Shown here: positions 1 to 8,050 of the stretch, piece by piece
How positions within the stretch are numbered: position 1 is the first letter of the stretch
Layout of the letters: each line of letters starts with the position of its first letter
NCBI RefSeq assembly: GCF_030052995.1
Contig: NZ_JASJPW010000001.1
Coordinates: forward strand, 3,214,001-3,278,000
DNA: 64,000 nucleotides
Source: Gemmobacter sp. 24YEA27
GTDB lineage: Bacteria > Pseudomonadota > Alphaproteobacteria > Rhodobacterales > Rhodobacteraceae
Direction of reading: 5' to 3'
The notes under the pieces: model-generated
Told to the model about the DNA's origin: nothing
Seen by the model: only the letters and a program-made list of their open reading frames with translations
Database searches by the model: none
Translations under genes and position numbers: made by a program

Positions 1-939
1 CTGGCCGAAAAAACCGGTGCTGCGTTGCGGTTTGAGGCGGCTGTCGCCGGGGGTATCCCCGTGATCAAAGCGCTGACCGAGGGCCTTGCCGGCAACCGCA
101 TCAAACGCGTCATGGGCGTGATGAACGGCACCTGCAATTACATCCTGACCCGGATGCAATCGGCTGGCCTGCCCTATGAGACCGTGTTCGAGGAAGCCCG
201 CCAGCTGGGCTATCTCGAAGCCGATCCGAACCTCGATGTCGGAGGGATCGACGCCGGGCATAAACTCTCGCTCCTGGCTGCCATCGCCTTCGGCACCCGT
301 GTCAGCTTTGACAAGGTCGAGCTGGAGGGGATCGGCAATGTCTCGATCGACGACATCAACCTCGCCGATGATATGGGCTATCATATCAAGCTGCTGGGCG
401 TGGCGCAGATGACCGGGCGCGGCCTGGAACAGCGCATGACCCCGTGCCTCGTGCCGGCGGAAAGCCCGCTCGGCCAGCTCCAGGGCGGCACCAATATGGT
501 CGTGCTCGAAGGCGATGCGGTCGGCCAGATCGTGATGCGCGGCGCCGGTGCCGGCGAAGGCCCGACCGCAAGCGCGGTGATGGGCGATGTGATCGATATC
601 GCGCGCGGCTACCGCCGGCCGGTCTTCGGCATCCCCGCCGGGCAGCTGACCGATCCGGTGGCGGCACGTTCGGCAACGCCCGCGCCCTATTACCTCAGGA
701 TGCGGCTCCAGGACAAACCCGGTGCGCTGGCCAAGGTCGCAACCTGCCTTGGCGAAGCCGGGATCTCCATCGACCAGATGCGCCAGATCAACCAGCCCGA
801 TGCCGATGACGGCGATGCGATTGTGCTGATCGTCACCCATAAGGCGGCCCCTGCCGATGTGAGCCATGCGCTGACGCAGTTCAACGTGACCGGCGTCCTG
901 GTCGGGACCCCCGTCGCGATCCGCATCGAAGAAGTCTGA
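1..939 (+). CDS. hom: Homoserine dehydrogenase, 5'-truncated
   Basis: The enzyme reduces aspartate semialdehyde to homoserine with NAD(P)H, the branch step toward threonine and methionine in the cytoplasm. The frame is open from base 1, so the N-terminal Rossmann part lies outside the window and about 312 residues are visible. The conserved stretch LEADPNLDVGGIDAGHK carries the acidic and lysine residues of the catalytic domain. It is followed by a C-terminal ACT domain starting near YYLRMRLQDKPGALAKV, the usual site of threonine feedback control. It is followed by glpX after 101 bases, the usual order in Rhodobacterales. The identification is secure; only the missing start limits it. Confidence 0.96.
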   Translation: MAEKTGAALRFEAAVAGGIPVIKALTEGLAGNRIKRVMGVMNGTCNYILTRMQSAGLPYETVFEEARQLGYLEADPNLDVGGIDAGHKLSLLAAIAFGTRVSFDKVELEGIGNVSIDDINLADDMGYHIKLLGVAQMTGRGLEQRMTPCLVPAESPLGQLQGGTNMVVLEGDAVGQIVMRGAGAGEGPTASAVMGDVIDIARGYRRPVFGIPAGQLTDPVAARSATPAPYYLRMRLQDKPGALAKVATCLGEAGISIDQMRQINQPDADDGDAIVLIVTHKAAPADVSHALTQFNVTGVLVGTPVAIRIEEV

Positions 940-946
940 AAATACG

Positions 947-991
947 CCGCCGCCTCCGCTTTAGCGCTACCGCGCTTGCGGCAGGCGGCGG
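947..991 (+). terminator. GC-rich hairpin between hom and glpX
   Basis: Arms CCGCCGCCT (947-955) and AGGCGGCGG (983-991) are perfectly complementary and begin 8 bases after the hom stop. There is no T run after the stem, so it may be an attenuator or an mRNA-stabilising stem and not a classical terminator. Confidence 0.4.
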
Positions 992-1040
992 TGGCGGCTA
1001 AGCCTCGGGTTAACTCCACGCCATCAGGGATATCCGCAAA

Positions 1041-2006
1041 ATGGCCGATCAGGCTCAGTTCCAGGACCGTATGCTCTCACTGGGCCTTGCCCGCGTTTCA
1101 GAGGCCGCCGCTTTGGCCTCGGCCCATCTGATCGGGCGCGGCGACGAAAAAGCCGCCGACCAGGCTGCGGTCAATGCGATGCGCGATCAGCTGAATACGC
1201 TTGATATTAAAGGCGTCGTGGTGATCGGCGAAGGCGAACGCGACGAGGCGCCGATGCTGTTCATCGGCGAAGAGGTCGGCACCGGGAACGGGCCGGAAAT
1301 GGATATCGCGCTCGACCCGCTGGAAGGCACCACGCTGACCGCAAAAGACATGCCGAACGCGCTGACCGTGATCGCCATGGCACCGCGCGGCACCCTGCTG
1401 CATGCGCCCGACGTCTATATGGAAAAGCTGGCGGTCGGCCCTGGCTACCGCCCCGGCGTGGTGACGATGGATATGTCGCCCTCCGAGCGGATCTCGGCGC
1501 TCGCGGCGTCGAAAGGCGTCTCGACCGAAGACATCACCGCCTGCGTGCTGGAGCGCCCGCGCCATGAAGCCCTGATCGAGGAAATCCGGTCGACCGGCGC
1601 CTCGATCCGGCTGATCACCGATGGCGATGTGGCCGGCGTCATGCATTGCGCCGAACCGGAAGTGACCGGCATCGACATCTATATGGGGTCGGGTGGCGCA
1701 CCCGAAGGTGTGCTGGCCGCCGCCGCGCTGAAATGCATGGGCGGGCAGTTCTTCGGCAAGCTCCTCTTCCGCAACGAGGATGAAAAATCCCGCGCCAGCA
1801 AGGCCGGTATCACCAATTTCGACCGCGTCTATACGCGTGATGACCTCGTGCGCGCCGATGTGATTTTTGCGGCGACCGGCGTGACCTCGGGCTCGCTCCT
1901 TTCGGGCATCAAGCGCGAACCGGGCTGGGTGACGACCGAGACGATCCTGATGCGGTCAAAAACCGGGTCGGTGCGGCGCATGTCCTATCGCAGCCCGCTG
2001 CGGTAG
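1041..2006 (+). CDS. glpX: Class II fructose-1,6-bisphosphatase
   Basis: This is a GlpX-type phosphatase hydrolysing fructose-1,6-bisphosphate to fructose-6-phosphate in gluconeogenesis; in some autotrophs it also works on sedoheptulose-1,7-bisphosphate. The 321-residue length is normal for the family. Visible signatures are GEGERDEAPMLFIGEEVG near residue 67, the metal/phosphate motif DPLEGTT near residue 95, and GSGGAPEGVLAAAALKCMGG in the C-terminal half. The ATG at 1041 gives a standard N-terminus. It lies in the same direction as hom and recJ. I see no sign of a second FBPase or of Calvin cycle genes nearby, so a housekeeping role is the simplest reading. Confidence 0.97.
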   Translation: MADQAQFQDRMLSLGLARVSEAAALASAHLIGRGDEKAADQAAVNAMRDQLNTLDIKGVVVIGEGERDEAPMLFIGEEVGTGNGPEMDIALDPLEGTTLTAKDMPNALTVIAMAPRGTLLHAPDVYMEKLAVGPGYRPGVVTMDMSPSERISALAASKGVSTEDITACVLERPRHEALIEEIRSTGASIRLITDGDVAGVMHCAEPEVTGIDIYMGSGGAPEGVLAAAALKCMGGQFFGKLLFRNEDEKSRASKAGITNFDRVYTRDDLVRADVIFAATGVTSGSLLSGIKREPGWVTTETILMRSKTGSVRRMSYRSPLR

Positions 2007-2037
2007 GCGGGCTCAAAGGGGGCCCGGTCCCCCCTCT

Positions 2038-2080
2038 CCCTGCGGGAGAACCCCCGTGATATTTTGAGACAGAAAATGAA
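2038..2080 (+). repeat. Copy of the C-rich/ATATTT intergenic motif
   Basis: The segment runs from a C-rich half (GAACCCCCG) into GATATTTTGAGACAG and then a GAAA tract. Related copies occur near 37317-37400 (two, facing each other), 41733-41775 and 61048-61080. All are intergenic. Confidence 0.5.
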
Positions 2081-2099
2081 ACTTTTTACATTTTCTGTC
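2068..2099. repeat. Perfect 11-bp inverted repeat upstream of recJ
   Basis: GACAGAAAATG (2068-2078) and CATTTTCTGTC (2089-2099) are exact reverse complements separated by 10 A/T-rich bases. It lies 110 bases upstream of the recJ start, in a 202-base gap. It could be a protein-binding site or an RNA hairpin; the lack of a GC-rich stem argues against a strong terminator. Confidence 0.65.
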
Positions 2100-2208
2100 C
2101 TTAAATATCCCCAACGGAGGCACTCGCCGCCTCACCGGAGACGACCGGCATGGCAGGATCTCCCGGAACGCCCTTGAACCCGGCCCCGTTTTCCGCCAGC
2201 CATGAGGC

Positions 2209-3957
2209 ATGTCACAAGATCATGCATTTCTGGGTGTCGCGGCCTCTCTGAACGGGCGTCGCTGGGTTGGACCTGACGCAGGCGCAGAACGGCTTGCCGA
2301 GGCGATGGGGCAACAGACCCGCCTGCCATTGCCGCTTTGTCGCATTCTGACCGCCCGGGGCGTTGCCGCCGAAGATGTCCAGGCCTTTCTCAATCCGCAA
2401 CTGCGGGATCTCCTGCCCGATCCACGCCGGCTGAAGGATATGGAGAAAGCGGCAGCGAGATTTCTGACCGCACTTGAGCGGCGCGAGAGAATCGCGATTT
2501 TCGCCGATTATGATGTCGATGGCGGGTCTTCGGCGGCGCTGCTCCTGATCTGGCTGCGCGAAATGGGGCATCAGGCGACCCTCTACATTCCCGACCGCAT
2601 CGACGAGGGGTATGGGCCTAATGTGCCCGCGATGCAGGCGCTCGCGCGCGAGCATTCTCTGATCATCTGCGTCGATTGCGGCACGCTGAGCCATGATCCT
2701 GTGGCCGCTGCCCGGCCCGCCGATGTTGTGATCCTCGATCACCACCTTGGAGCCGAAACCCTGCCGGAGGCACTCGCGGTGGTGAACCCGAACCGCCAGG
2801 ATGAGGATGGCAGCCTTGCCCATCTCTGCGCCGCAGCGGTCGTCTTCCTCATGCTGGTCGAAGCCGGGCGCCAGTTGCGGGACGCAGGCCACAAGGGCCC
2901 GGATCTTATGGGGTTTCTTGATCTCGTAGCCCTCGCAACCGTGGCGGATGTTGCGCCCTTGACGGGCGTGAACCGTGCCTTTGTCCGCCAGGGCCTCCGG
3001 GTGATGGCGCGACGCGACAGGGTGGGCCTGCGCGCGCTTGCCGATATTGCCCGCATGGATCAGGCGCCGACGGCCTATGCGCTCGGCTTTCTGCTGGGCC
3101 CGCGGATCAATGCCGGTGGGCGGATTGGCGAGGCGGATCTTGGCGCAAGGCTGCTTGCGACCGCCAGCGAGACCGAGGCTCTGGCTCTGGCCAGGCGGCT
3201 CGATGATCTGAACACGGAACGTCGCGAGATCACCGACCGGGTGCGTGAGGAGGCCCTCGCGCAGGCCGAGGCGCGCGGCACCGAGGGGCCGCTGGTCTGG
3301 GCCGCAGGTGATGGCTGGCATCCCGGCGTCGTCGGCATCGTCGCCGCCCGGCTGAAAGAGGCGACCGGCCGGCCGGCTGTGGTGATCGGCTTCGACGGAG
3401 ATCACGGCAAGGGTTCTGCCCGCTCCGTGCCGGGGGTGGATCTCGGTGCCTCGATCCACCGGATCGCCGCCGAGGGGCTGCTGGAGAAAGGCGGCGGCCA
3501 CAAAATGGCTGCAGGGCTCAGCCTGACCCGCGCCATGCTGGAACCCGCCATGATGCGACTCGGCGAGTTGCTGTCGCGGCAGGGCGCCGGCGGAACCGGC
3601 CCCGAGCCCCTTCGGATCGACAGCATTCTTTTGCCCGAGGCGGCCAATGTCGAATTTGTCGAACAGATCGCGCAGGCCGGTCCCTTTGGGGCCTCAGCAC
3701 CGTCACCGCGATTTGTGATTCCCTCGGTTGCAGTTCAGGGCAGAAGAATCGGAACCACCCATCTGAAGCTCACCATCCGGGGCCAGGCTCAGGGCCCCGA
3801 GATCATGGCTTTTGGCGCTTTTGACGGCCCGTTGGGGCCACAACTGGAGAATAGCGGTCACCGGCTGTTCCATCTTGCGGGACGCCTGGAGATCAACACC
3901 TGGGGCGGAAAATCCAGGGTTCAGCTGCGTCTGGAGGATGCCGCAGCAGCTGATTGA
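2209..3957 (+). CDS. recJ: Single-stranded-DNA-specific 5'-3' exonuclease RecJ
   Basis: RecJ degrades single-stranded DNA 5' to 3' in RecF-type recombination, base-excision and mismatch repair. The 582-residue protein has the DHH phosphoesterase motifs in order: FADYDVDG near residue 97 (motif I), ILDHHLG near residue 175 (the family-defining DHH), and GGGHKMAAGL near residue 428 in the DHHA1 domain, followed by the C-terminal OB-like region. The ATG at 2209 has a short GAGGC just upstream and gives the expected N-terminus. It is probably transcribed alone or with glpX. Nothing looks unusual about length or motifs. Confidence 0.97.
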   Translation: MSQDHAFLGVAASLNGRRWVGPDAGAERLAEAMGQQTRLPLPLCRILTARGVAAEDVQAFLNPQLRDLLPDPRRLKDMEKAAARFLTALERRERIAIFADYDVDGGSSAALLLIWLREMGHQATLYIPDRIDEGYGPNVPAMQALAREHSLIICVDCGTLSHDPVAAARPADVVILDHHLGAETLPEALAVVNPNRQDEDGSLAHLCAAAVVFLMLVEAGRQLRDAGHKGPDLMGFLDLVALATVADVAPLTGVNRAFVRQGLRVMARRDRVGLRALADIARMDQAPTAYALGFLLGPRINAGGRIGEADLGARLLATASETEALALARRLDDLNTERREITDRVREEALAQAEARGTEGPLVWAAGDGWHPGVVGIVAARLKEATGRPAVVIGFDGDHGKGSARSVPGVDLGASIHRIAAEGLLEKGGGHKMAAGLSLTRAMLEPAMMRLGELLSRQGAGGTGPEPLRIDSILLPEAANVEFVEQIAQAGPFGASAPSPRFVIPSVAVQGRRIGTTHLKLTIRGQAQGPEIMAFGAFDGPLGPQLENSGHRLFHLAGRLEINTWGGKSRVQLRLEDAAAAD

Positions 3958-4057
3958 GAATTTTGTTATTTTTCCTCTTGTGCATCCTGTGAGCGCCGAC
4001 TAAACACCGCCTCACAGAGACGCTGGGATGAAAAAGAACAGCGGCGAAGAAGAAAGT

Positions 4058-4132
4058 GGCCCGTTCGTCTATCGGTTAGGACGTCAGGTTTTCAACCTGA
4101 AAAGAGGGGTTCGACTCCCCTACGGGCTGCCA
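4058..4132 (+). tRNA. tRNA-Glu (UUC)
   Basis: The cloverleaf is complete. The acceptor stem pairs GGCCCGT with ACGGGCT, leaving a G1-U72 wobble. The anticodon stem TCAGG/CCTGA encloses the loop TTTTCAA with anticodon TTC. The T arm is GAGGGGTTCGACTCCCC, and CCA is encoded at 4130-4132. An integrase gene ends 24 bases downstream, so the 3' end of this tRNA gene is the likely attachment site of that element. Confidence 0.97.
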
Positions 4133-4155
4133 CTTCTGTCTGTAAGAGATTGTTA

Positions 4156-5226
4156 TCACTCAGCATTTAGCGCCTTTACGTCCAACATATCAGAAAATTT
4201 GGACACGTTAGCCAGCTTGGCGAACCCACTGTCGGCAAGTTTCGAGCGGTTCGCCTTCTTGGTGTAAACATCAGCCTGCTTTGTATCGGCGTGTGCCAAA
4301 TAGGAGGCGATTTCCCAGTTTGTCGCCTGTGCGTTGGCCAGCCGGGTCGCCCCGGCTTTGCGTAATCCATGCAGAGAGCCGGGCACTTTCGCCTCAGCAC
4401 AGCGATCACGGAACCAGTTGCCAAGTGTCTCGGGCTTGTAGCCGATGGGCTTGGCGTCCTGCGTGATGAACAGCAGGCGGTCTTTCGGAAGTTCCGCCAG
4501 TTCCTCGGCCAGCTCGGGCAGGATCGGCAGATCAGCCGCAACCGAGGTCTTGGCTCGCTTGTATCCGATCCGCGCCTTGCCATCCTTATGAGAGACATGC
4601 TGCCAGCCCGCGCGGCAAAGGTCCGTGCGTGACATGCCAGTGTTGAGCGCCAGCAGCAGAACACGCCGCGCCTTCGATCCCGCCGGGTGACGGGCAAGGA
4701 AAAGATCGACCTCGGCATCCGTCCAGGTATGGTAGCCGTCCGGGTTCGTCTTCATCTTCTCGGCAAATCGCGCGGGGTTCGGGCCGGTATAGCCGAGCTT
4801 CTTGGCCGCAAAGTTGAAGAGCATCGCCATGTTCTTCTTCACGGTGTTGGAGGCTGTCGGCCCGGCCTTTTTCGACATCATCGCCTCGATGTGGCGAACC
4901 TCCAGACGGGCGAAGTGATACTTCCCCGCAGTGCCACGCAGCCAATCCAGTTCGCCCCGGATGCTGCGCTTGCGCGAAGGAGAGAGGTTCAGAAACTTGA
5001 GGCTGCCAAGATATTGCTCGATCAGCCAGGAGACGGTTCCAGCTTCGGTCGTCGACGCCGGGGCCTTCGCGCCTTTCAGGGCAGCTTCATACGCCGCCAG
5101 AAACTCGGGGCCACCATAAGGGCCGGGAATGTTGCAACGGAAGTCACCGGCCTCAAACTTCCAGTAGATGCGCCCTTTGACGATGTTCTTGCGAACGCCG
5201 GGATAGGGATTCTTGCGCCGGGTCAT
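4156..5226 (-). CDS. Tyrosine site-specific integrase at tRNA-Glu
   Basis: This 356-residue tyrosine recombinase would integrate and excise a mobile element. The catalytic domain shows HGLRKAG (the HxxR box), then LAHADTKQADVYTKKA with the second His and the nucleophilic Tyr near the C-terminus. The first catalytic Arg falls in NTGMSRTDLCRAG, one place later than in the common TGLR pattern. I recall the same shift (TGAARQD) in other alphaproteobacterial integrases, so I do not read it as inactivation. The gene faces the tRNA, ends 24 bases from it, and overlaps a 58-codon gene by ATGA. No second copy of the tRNA 3' end was seen, so the far border of the element is unknown. Confidence 0.94.
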   Translation of the reverse strand: MTRRKNPYPGVRKNIVKGRIYWKFEAGDFRCNIPGPYGGPEFLAAYEAALKGAKAPASTTEAGTVSWLIEQYLGSLKFLNLSPSRKRSIRGELDWLRGTAGKYHFARLEVRHIEAMMSKKAGPTASNTVKKNMAMLFNFAAKKLGYTGPNPARFAEKMKTNPDGYHTWTDAEVDLFLARHPAGSKARRVLLLALNTGMSRTDLCRAGWQHVSHKDGKARIGYKRAKTSVAADLPILPELAEELAELPKDRLLFITQDAKPIGYKPETLGNWFRDRCAEAKVPGSLHGLRKAGATRLANAQATNWEIASYLAHADTKQADVYTKKANRSKLADSGFAKLANVSKFSDMLDVKALNAE

Positions 5227-5399
5227 TTCAGCAACTCATCGGGATCAGGCCCTGCGGTGTCTTCGTCCACCTTCCCCGCAATAATGACATGCTTTCCCGG
5301 TAAGACTTCGACGCGCCATTCTGCAATACCTGCCGCCCGCAACGCTTTCGCGTATCGGGTCAGATCGGACTGCTTAAGAATTGCGCGGGGATGGGCCAT
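5223..5399 (-). CDS. Small protein coupled to the integrase (58 aa)
   Basis: The start ATG is at 5399 and the stop TGA at 5225-5223 overlaps the integrase ATG as ATGA. The product begins MAHPRAILKQSDLTRYAKAL and ends GPDPDELLK; the middle reads WRVEVLPGKHVIIAGK, a short beta-like stretch. Small genes of this size and opening pattern (RPRA...QADLTRAL...AAG) often precede integrases in Rhodobacterales as far as I recall, so an excisionase or integration cofactor is possible but unproven. The stop of the upstream 137-residue frame lies two bases before this start, so the three genes read as one unit. Confidence 0.75.
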   Translation of the reverse strand: MAHPRAILKQSDLTRYAKALRAAGIAEWRVEVLPGKHVIIAGKVDEDTAGPDPDELLK

Positions 5400-5401
5400 C
5401 C

Positions 5402-5815
5402 TCAGAACTTTCCCGGAAGCTCTGGATAAGCGGCATCCATAACTGCATTAGGGTGCCAGCCCTTATCGCTGGTCATGCGCATCAGACGGGCGCAGACCCG
5501 ATCAAAAATCGCTGATACATCAATCAAGACCGCAATCGCCTCGCTGTTCGCGAATGGCGATTCCAGCTCTGATTCCAATACAACATCTGTGCGCGCCTCG
5601 TGCATCACGAGGATGGTGCGCCCCCGGCTGTAGTGAAATGGCATGCCGGGCACTCGCTCATCGCGATAGTCGCGAGCATCGCCGACATATCCAGAAGCGG
5701 CATTTCCAATATATGCGAATCTCATTGCAGCATCGAATGCAACTTTAGAGTCTCGTGGCTTCAAACGGTTAACAATCTCATTGGCAACCGCCATCTGAAC
5801 AATACCGTAGGTCAT
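5402..5815 (-). CDS. Hypothetical protein, 5' end replaced by an IS
   Basis: I do not recognise the 137-residue product. It is a soluble, mixed-charge protein with no clear signal or membrane segment, and its base composition is lower in GC than the neighbouring host genes. The ATG at 5815-5813 and the next codon lie inside the terminal repeat of the IS5 element, so the native start is probably lost; an in-frame ATG follows at residue 8 but has no clear ribosome site. It ends two bases before the 58-codon gene that is coupled to the integrase, so it probably belonged to the integrated element. Joining across the IS continues the frame into mgtC (see findings). Confidence 0.5.
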   Translation of the reverse strand: MTYGIVQMAVANEIVNRLKPRDSKVAFDAAMRFAYIGNAASGYVGDARDYRDERVPGMPFHYSRGRTILVMHEARTDVVLESELESPFANSEAIAVLIDVSAIFDRVCARLMRMTSDKGWHPNAVMDAAYPELPGKF

Positions 5816-6640
5816 GTTGACAAATGGCGGAGCCAGAGCCTGATGCAGGCGACGTCGACGAAGCCCAGGAAGCTTTCGGCGGTTTTATCGTAGCGGGTTG
5901 CAAGGCGGCGGCTGTTTTTCAGGTTGTTGAAGCAGCGCTCGACCATGTTGCGCAGGGTATAGATGGTCATGTCGACAGCCTTGCGCACCCTTCGGTTCTT
6001 TCGCATCGGTATCATGGGCAGGGCGTTGCGGCTCTCGATGTCTTCCCGAATTTTATCAGAGTCATAGCCCCTGTCTGCGACCAGAACTGCTGGCTGCGGC
6101 AGGTTGTCGGCCATCACCAGATCATAGCCGGTGTAGTCGGAATCCTGCCCCGGCGTGATCTCGGTCCTCTTCGGGAGGCCTGCGCCGTTGACGCGGAGAT
6201 GGATCTTGGTCGAGAAGTGGAAGGTGGTCCAGAAAACGATCCAGTGGATCGTTTTCCCACCGGACGCTCTCGAACGGCCAGGAGCCTCTTGTCAGCAGTC
6301 CCCCTTTTGCGCCCGCCGCATGATGATGAGCGCGGATCACAGTGCTGTCGACCATCTGGAGCTTGTCTGGCGCGATCCCAGCGTGGTTCAGCGCATCCAG
6401 GATATCCTCCCACAATCCCGCCAAAGTCCACCGGCGGAACTGACGGTAGACCGAGGACCACTTGCCAAACTCTTTGGGCAGATCACGCCATGGCGCACCA
6501 GTCCTTGTGATCCAGGAAATTCCATCGAGAACAAGACGATGGTCCGCAGGTTTCCGCCCGTTAGAGTGCCGGGCGGCACGAATGAAGCCCTCGAAGAAGG
6601 TCCACTCATAGTCGGATATCAGGTTGCGCGCCAAGCCCAT
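5812..6640 (-). pseudogene. Broken IS5-family DDE transposase
   Basis: The N-terminal frame (from ATG at 6640) starts MGLARNLISDYEWTFFEGF and shows GAPWRDLPKEFGKWSSVYRQ and the first catalytic Asp in QMVDSTVIRAHHHAAGAKGG. The C-terminal frame resumes with FSTKIHLRVNGAGLP and then shows ADRGYDSDKIR (second Asp) and NMVERCFNNLKNSRR (Glu). Between KGG and FSTKIH there are about 46 bases more than family members have, as I recall them. This shifts the frame and includes a perfect palindrome at 6233-6255. Removing 46 bases leaves 783 bases (260 codons plus stop), a normal size. The element is therefore probably not self-mobile. Confidence 0.88.
6233..6255. repeat. Palindrome inside the IS5 transposase
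   Basis: Arms AAAACGATCC and GGATCGTTTT enclose AGT. An outer, imperfect extension pairs GGTGG with CCACC. It sits in the extra stretch that breaks the transposase frame. Confidence 0.7.
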
Positions 6641-6706
6641 CTCCCAAGTAGAGATGAGCTTGAATCATCGGACGCCTGCAAGCGGAATCCCTTTGGTCAA
6701 CACGAC

Positions 6707-7399
6707 CTAGCCCTCTTCCGGGGCCGACCATCGCAGGCGCAACAGCCCCGGCTCGGCCGCGATGCGTTGCACCGCCTGTTCCAGCCGGGTTTCGACAGTC
6801 GCATCACCACTGACGGTGGCAATCAGTTCCACTGCGTCGCCCATCTCGCGCAGTTCGATCCCCGTCAGATGCAGCCCGCTCAGCGCGAGCGTACCCAAAA
6901 GCAAGCTGCGGGCCTGCGCCTCCTGCGCCGCCGGCACCAGAATCCGCACAGTGAATGGCCGATGTCCGGCGCCCGCAGCCCCCATCCGACGCTTCATCCA
7001 CTGAACAAATGGCCGCAGCGCGAAATTCACGAAAACCACCAGCCCCGTGGCGACGAGAGCGTACTCCCAATGGCCGCCGCCCGCGAGCAATCCCACCGCG
7101 GCGGCACACCAAAGCGTCGCGGCGGTGGTCAGGCCATGGACATTGGCCCCGTCACGAAAAATGATCCCGGCACCCAGAAAGCCGATCCCGCTGACCACCT
7201 GCGCCGCCACACGGCTGGGGCTCATATCGCCGTCGATCAGGGTTGAAAACACCATATAAGCCGCCGCACCAAGGGCGACCAGAGCGTTGGTCCGCAGCCC
7301 GGCCTTGCGCTGCCGGATCTGCCGCTCCATTCCGATCAGCGCGCCGCAGGCCACGGCAACAGACATATTGGCAGCAGCGGCAAGCAGATCGGCAGGCAT
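6707..7399 (-). CDS. MgtC/SapB-family membrane protein
   Basis: The 230-residue protein has the MgtC/SapB core: N-terminal helices with GALIGMERQIRQRKAGLRTNA, then VSGIGFLGAGIIFRD and GLTTAATLWCAAAVGLLAGGG, followed by a soluble ACT-like C-terminal domain from about residue 150. Members sit in the inner membrane and are linked to growth at low magnesium and to F-type ATPase control. The ATG at 7399 has AGGGAG upstream. The stop codon TAG is made from the TA target plus the first base of the IS5 end, so the original protein continued further and its last residues have changed. It may still work, because the break lies after the conserved domains. Confidence 0.9.
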   Translation of the reverse strand: MPADLLAAAANMSVAVACGALIGMERQIRQRKAGLRTNALVALGAAAYMVFSTLIDGDMSPSRVAAQVVSGIGFLGAGIIFRDGANVHGLTTAATLWCAAAVGLLAGGGHWEYALVATGLVVFVNFALRPFVQWMKRRMGAAGAGHRPFTVRILVPAAQEAQARSLLLGTLALSGLHLTGIELREMGDAVELIATVSGDATVETRLEQAVQRIAAEPGLLRLRWSAPEEG

Positions 7400-7808
7400 C
7401 GGGCGCTCCCTCTGGGGAGGGCAACGTTACGCCATCACGCGCCACCTTGTCACCTGCTTGTGACGCCCCCTCCTCCGGGAGGCACGTTGTGCGAGGGCCG
7501 TGAGGATCTATGCGCCTTGGTCTGGGCGGCATGATGGGCCCTTCGACGCTGCTGCGCCCGCGTTCAGAACTTCCGCTGCGTTTTGCGGCCAGGCCGTCCC
7601 TGGATGCCCGTTCCAGGACTGTGGCCGCGAGGTTGGTCGCGGCATCCACAGGCCCAGGGAGGGTCAGACCGAACGGGCGACAAAGCACCCCGCCAGAACA
7701 TGCGCCCTCCCGACAGAAAGCGCCGCGCGGCAGCGACCGCAGAGCGCGTCCCGGACGAAAAGCCGGACCGCCCGAAATTGAAACCGTTCGCTTTAAGGGA
7801 TTCTGAGG
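7400..7808. other. Intergenic, no gene recognised
   Basis: Several overlapping frames are open here, but none has coherent protein character or a ribosome site. Near 7410-7425 a short stem (CTCCC/GGGAG) lies in the mgtC leader. A CCTCC-GGGAGG stem lies near 7471-7482. I see no magnesium riboswitch that I could support. Confidence 0.5.
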
Positions 7809-8009
7809 TCAGACCTTGCGCCGAAGCGCCTCTTTGTTTCGCTCGGCCTCAAGACCTGCCATGAAATCCTTGTGCTTCTTGCGGGCCGCCGTTGCCCTCT
7901 GGATTTCCGCGGGAGTCGCCGGGCGGGCCAGATGTTCGGCGAGATTGAATGGCGTTTTCTGGGAAAAATTGGTCAATGACGTCTCCAGTGCAGCCAGCTG
8001 CCAGCTCAT
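7809..8009 (-). CDS. Small charged protein (about 66 aa), unknown
   Basis: The C-terminal half reads as a real helical, charged protein (HLARPATPAEIQRATAARKK, ending in RNKEALRRKV). The ATG at 8009 gives MSWQLAALETSLTNFSQKTP. No good ribosome site precedes it, and the frame stays open upstream through a terminator-like hairpin, so the start is uncertain. It lies downstream of a cold-shock gene on the same strand. I do not recognise a family. Confidence 0.45.
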   Translation of the reverse strand: MSWQLAALETSLTNFSQKTPFNLAEHLARPATPAEIQRATAARKKHKDFMAGLEAERNKEALRRKV

Positions 8010-8050
8010 TGGCGGACAGATCAGGCGGAAAACGTCCGCCCCATACGCAG

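Larger units (their letters stand above)
5810..6707 (-). mobile_element. IS5-family element (IS427-like), about 898 bp
   Basis: Near-identical terminal inverted repeats begin GGTCATGTTGACAAA (left, from 5810) and GGTCGTGTTGACCAAA (right end, read inward from 6707). Both ends are flanked by TA (5808-5809 and 6708-6709), the short target duplication typical of this group. Inside is one transposase gene in two frames. The element lies between mgtC and the integrase-linked genes. Confidence 0.9.

Noticed and set aside
1098..1646. Antisense frame within glpX, and similar long frames opposite other genes
   Set aside because: They mirror the codon structure of real genes on the other strand.
4028..4267. 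A 79-codon frame across tRNA-Glu
   Set aside because: It runs straight through the tRNA and into the antisense of the integrase.
6114..6461. Third frame in the IS5 transposase, and programmed frameshifting at an A4G5 tract
   Set aside because: A -1 or +1 slip at the tract leads to a frame without the DDE motifs or to an immediate stop; the extra bases explain the break better.
7400..7500. Magnesium riboswitch in the mgtC leader
   Set aside because: Only short simple stems are visible; no known conserved core could be matched.
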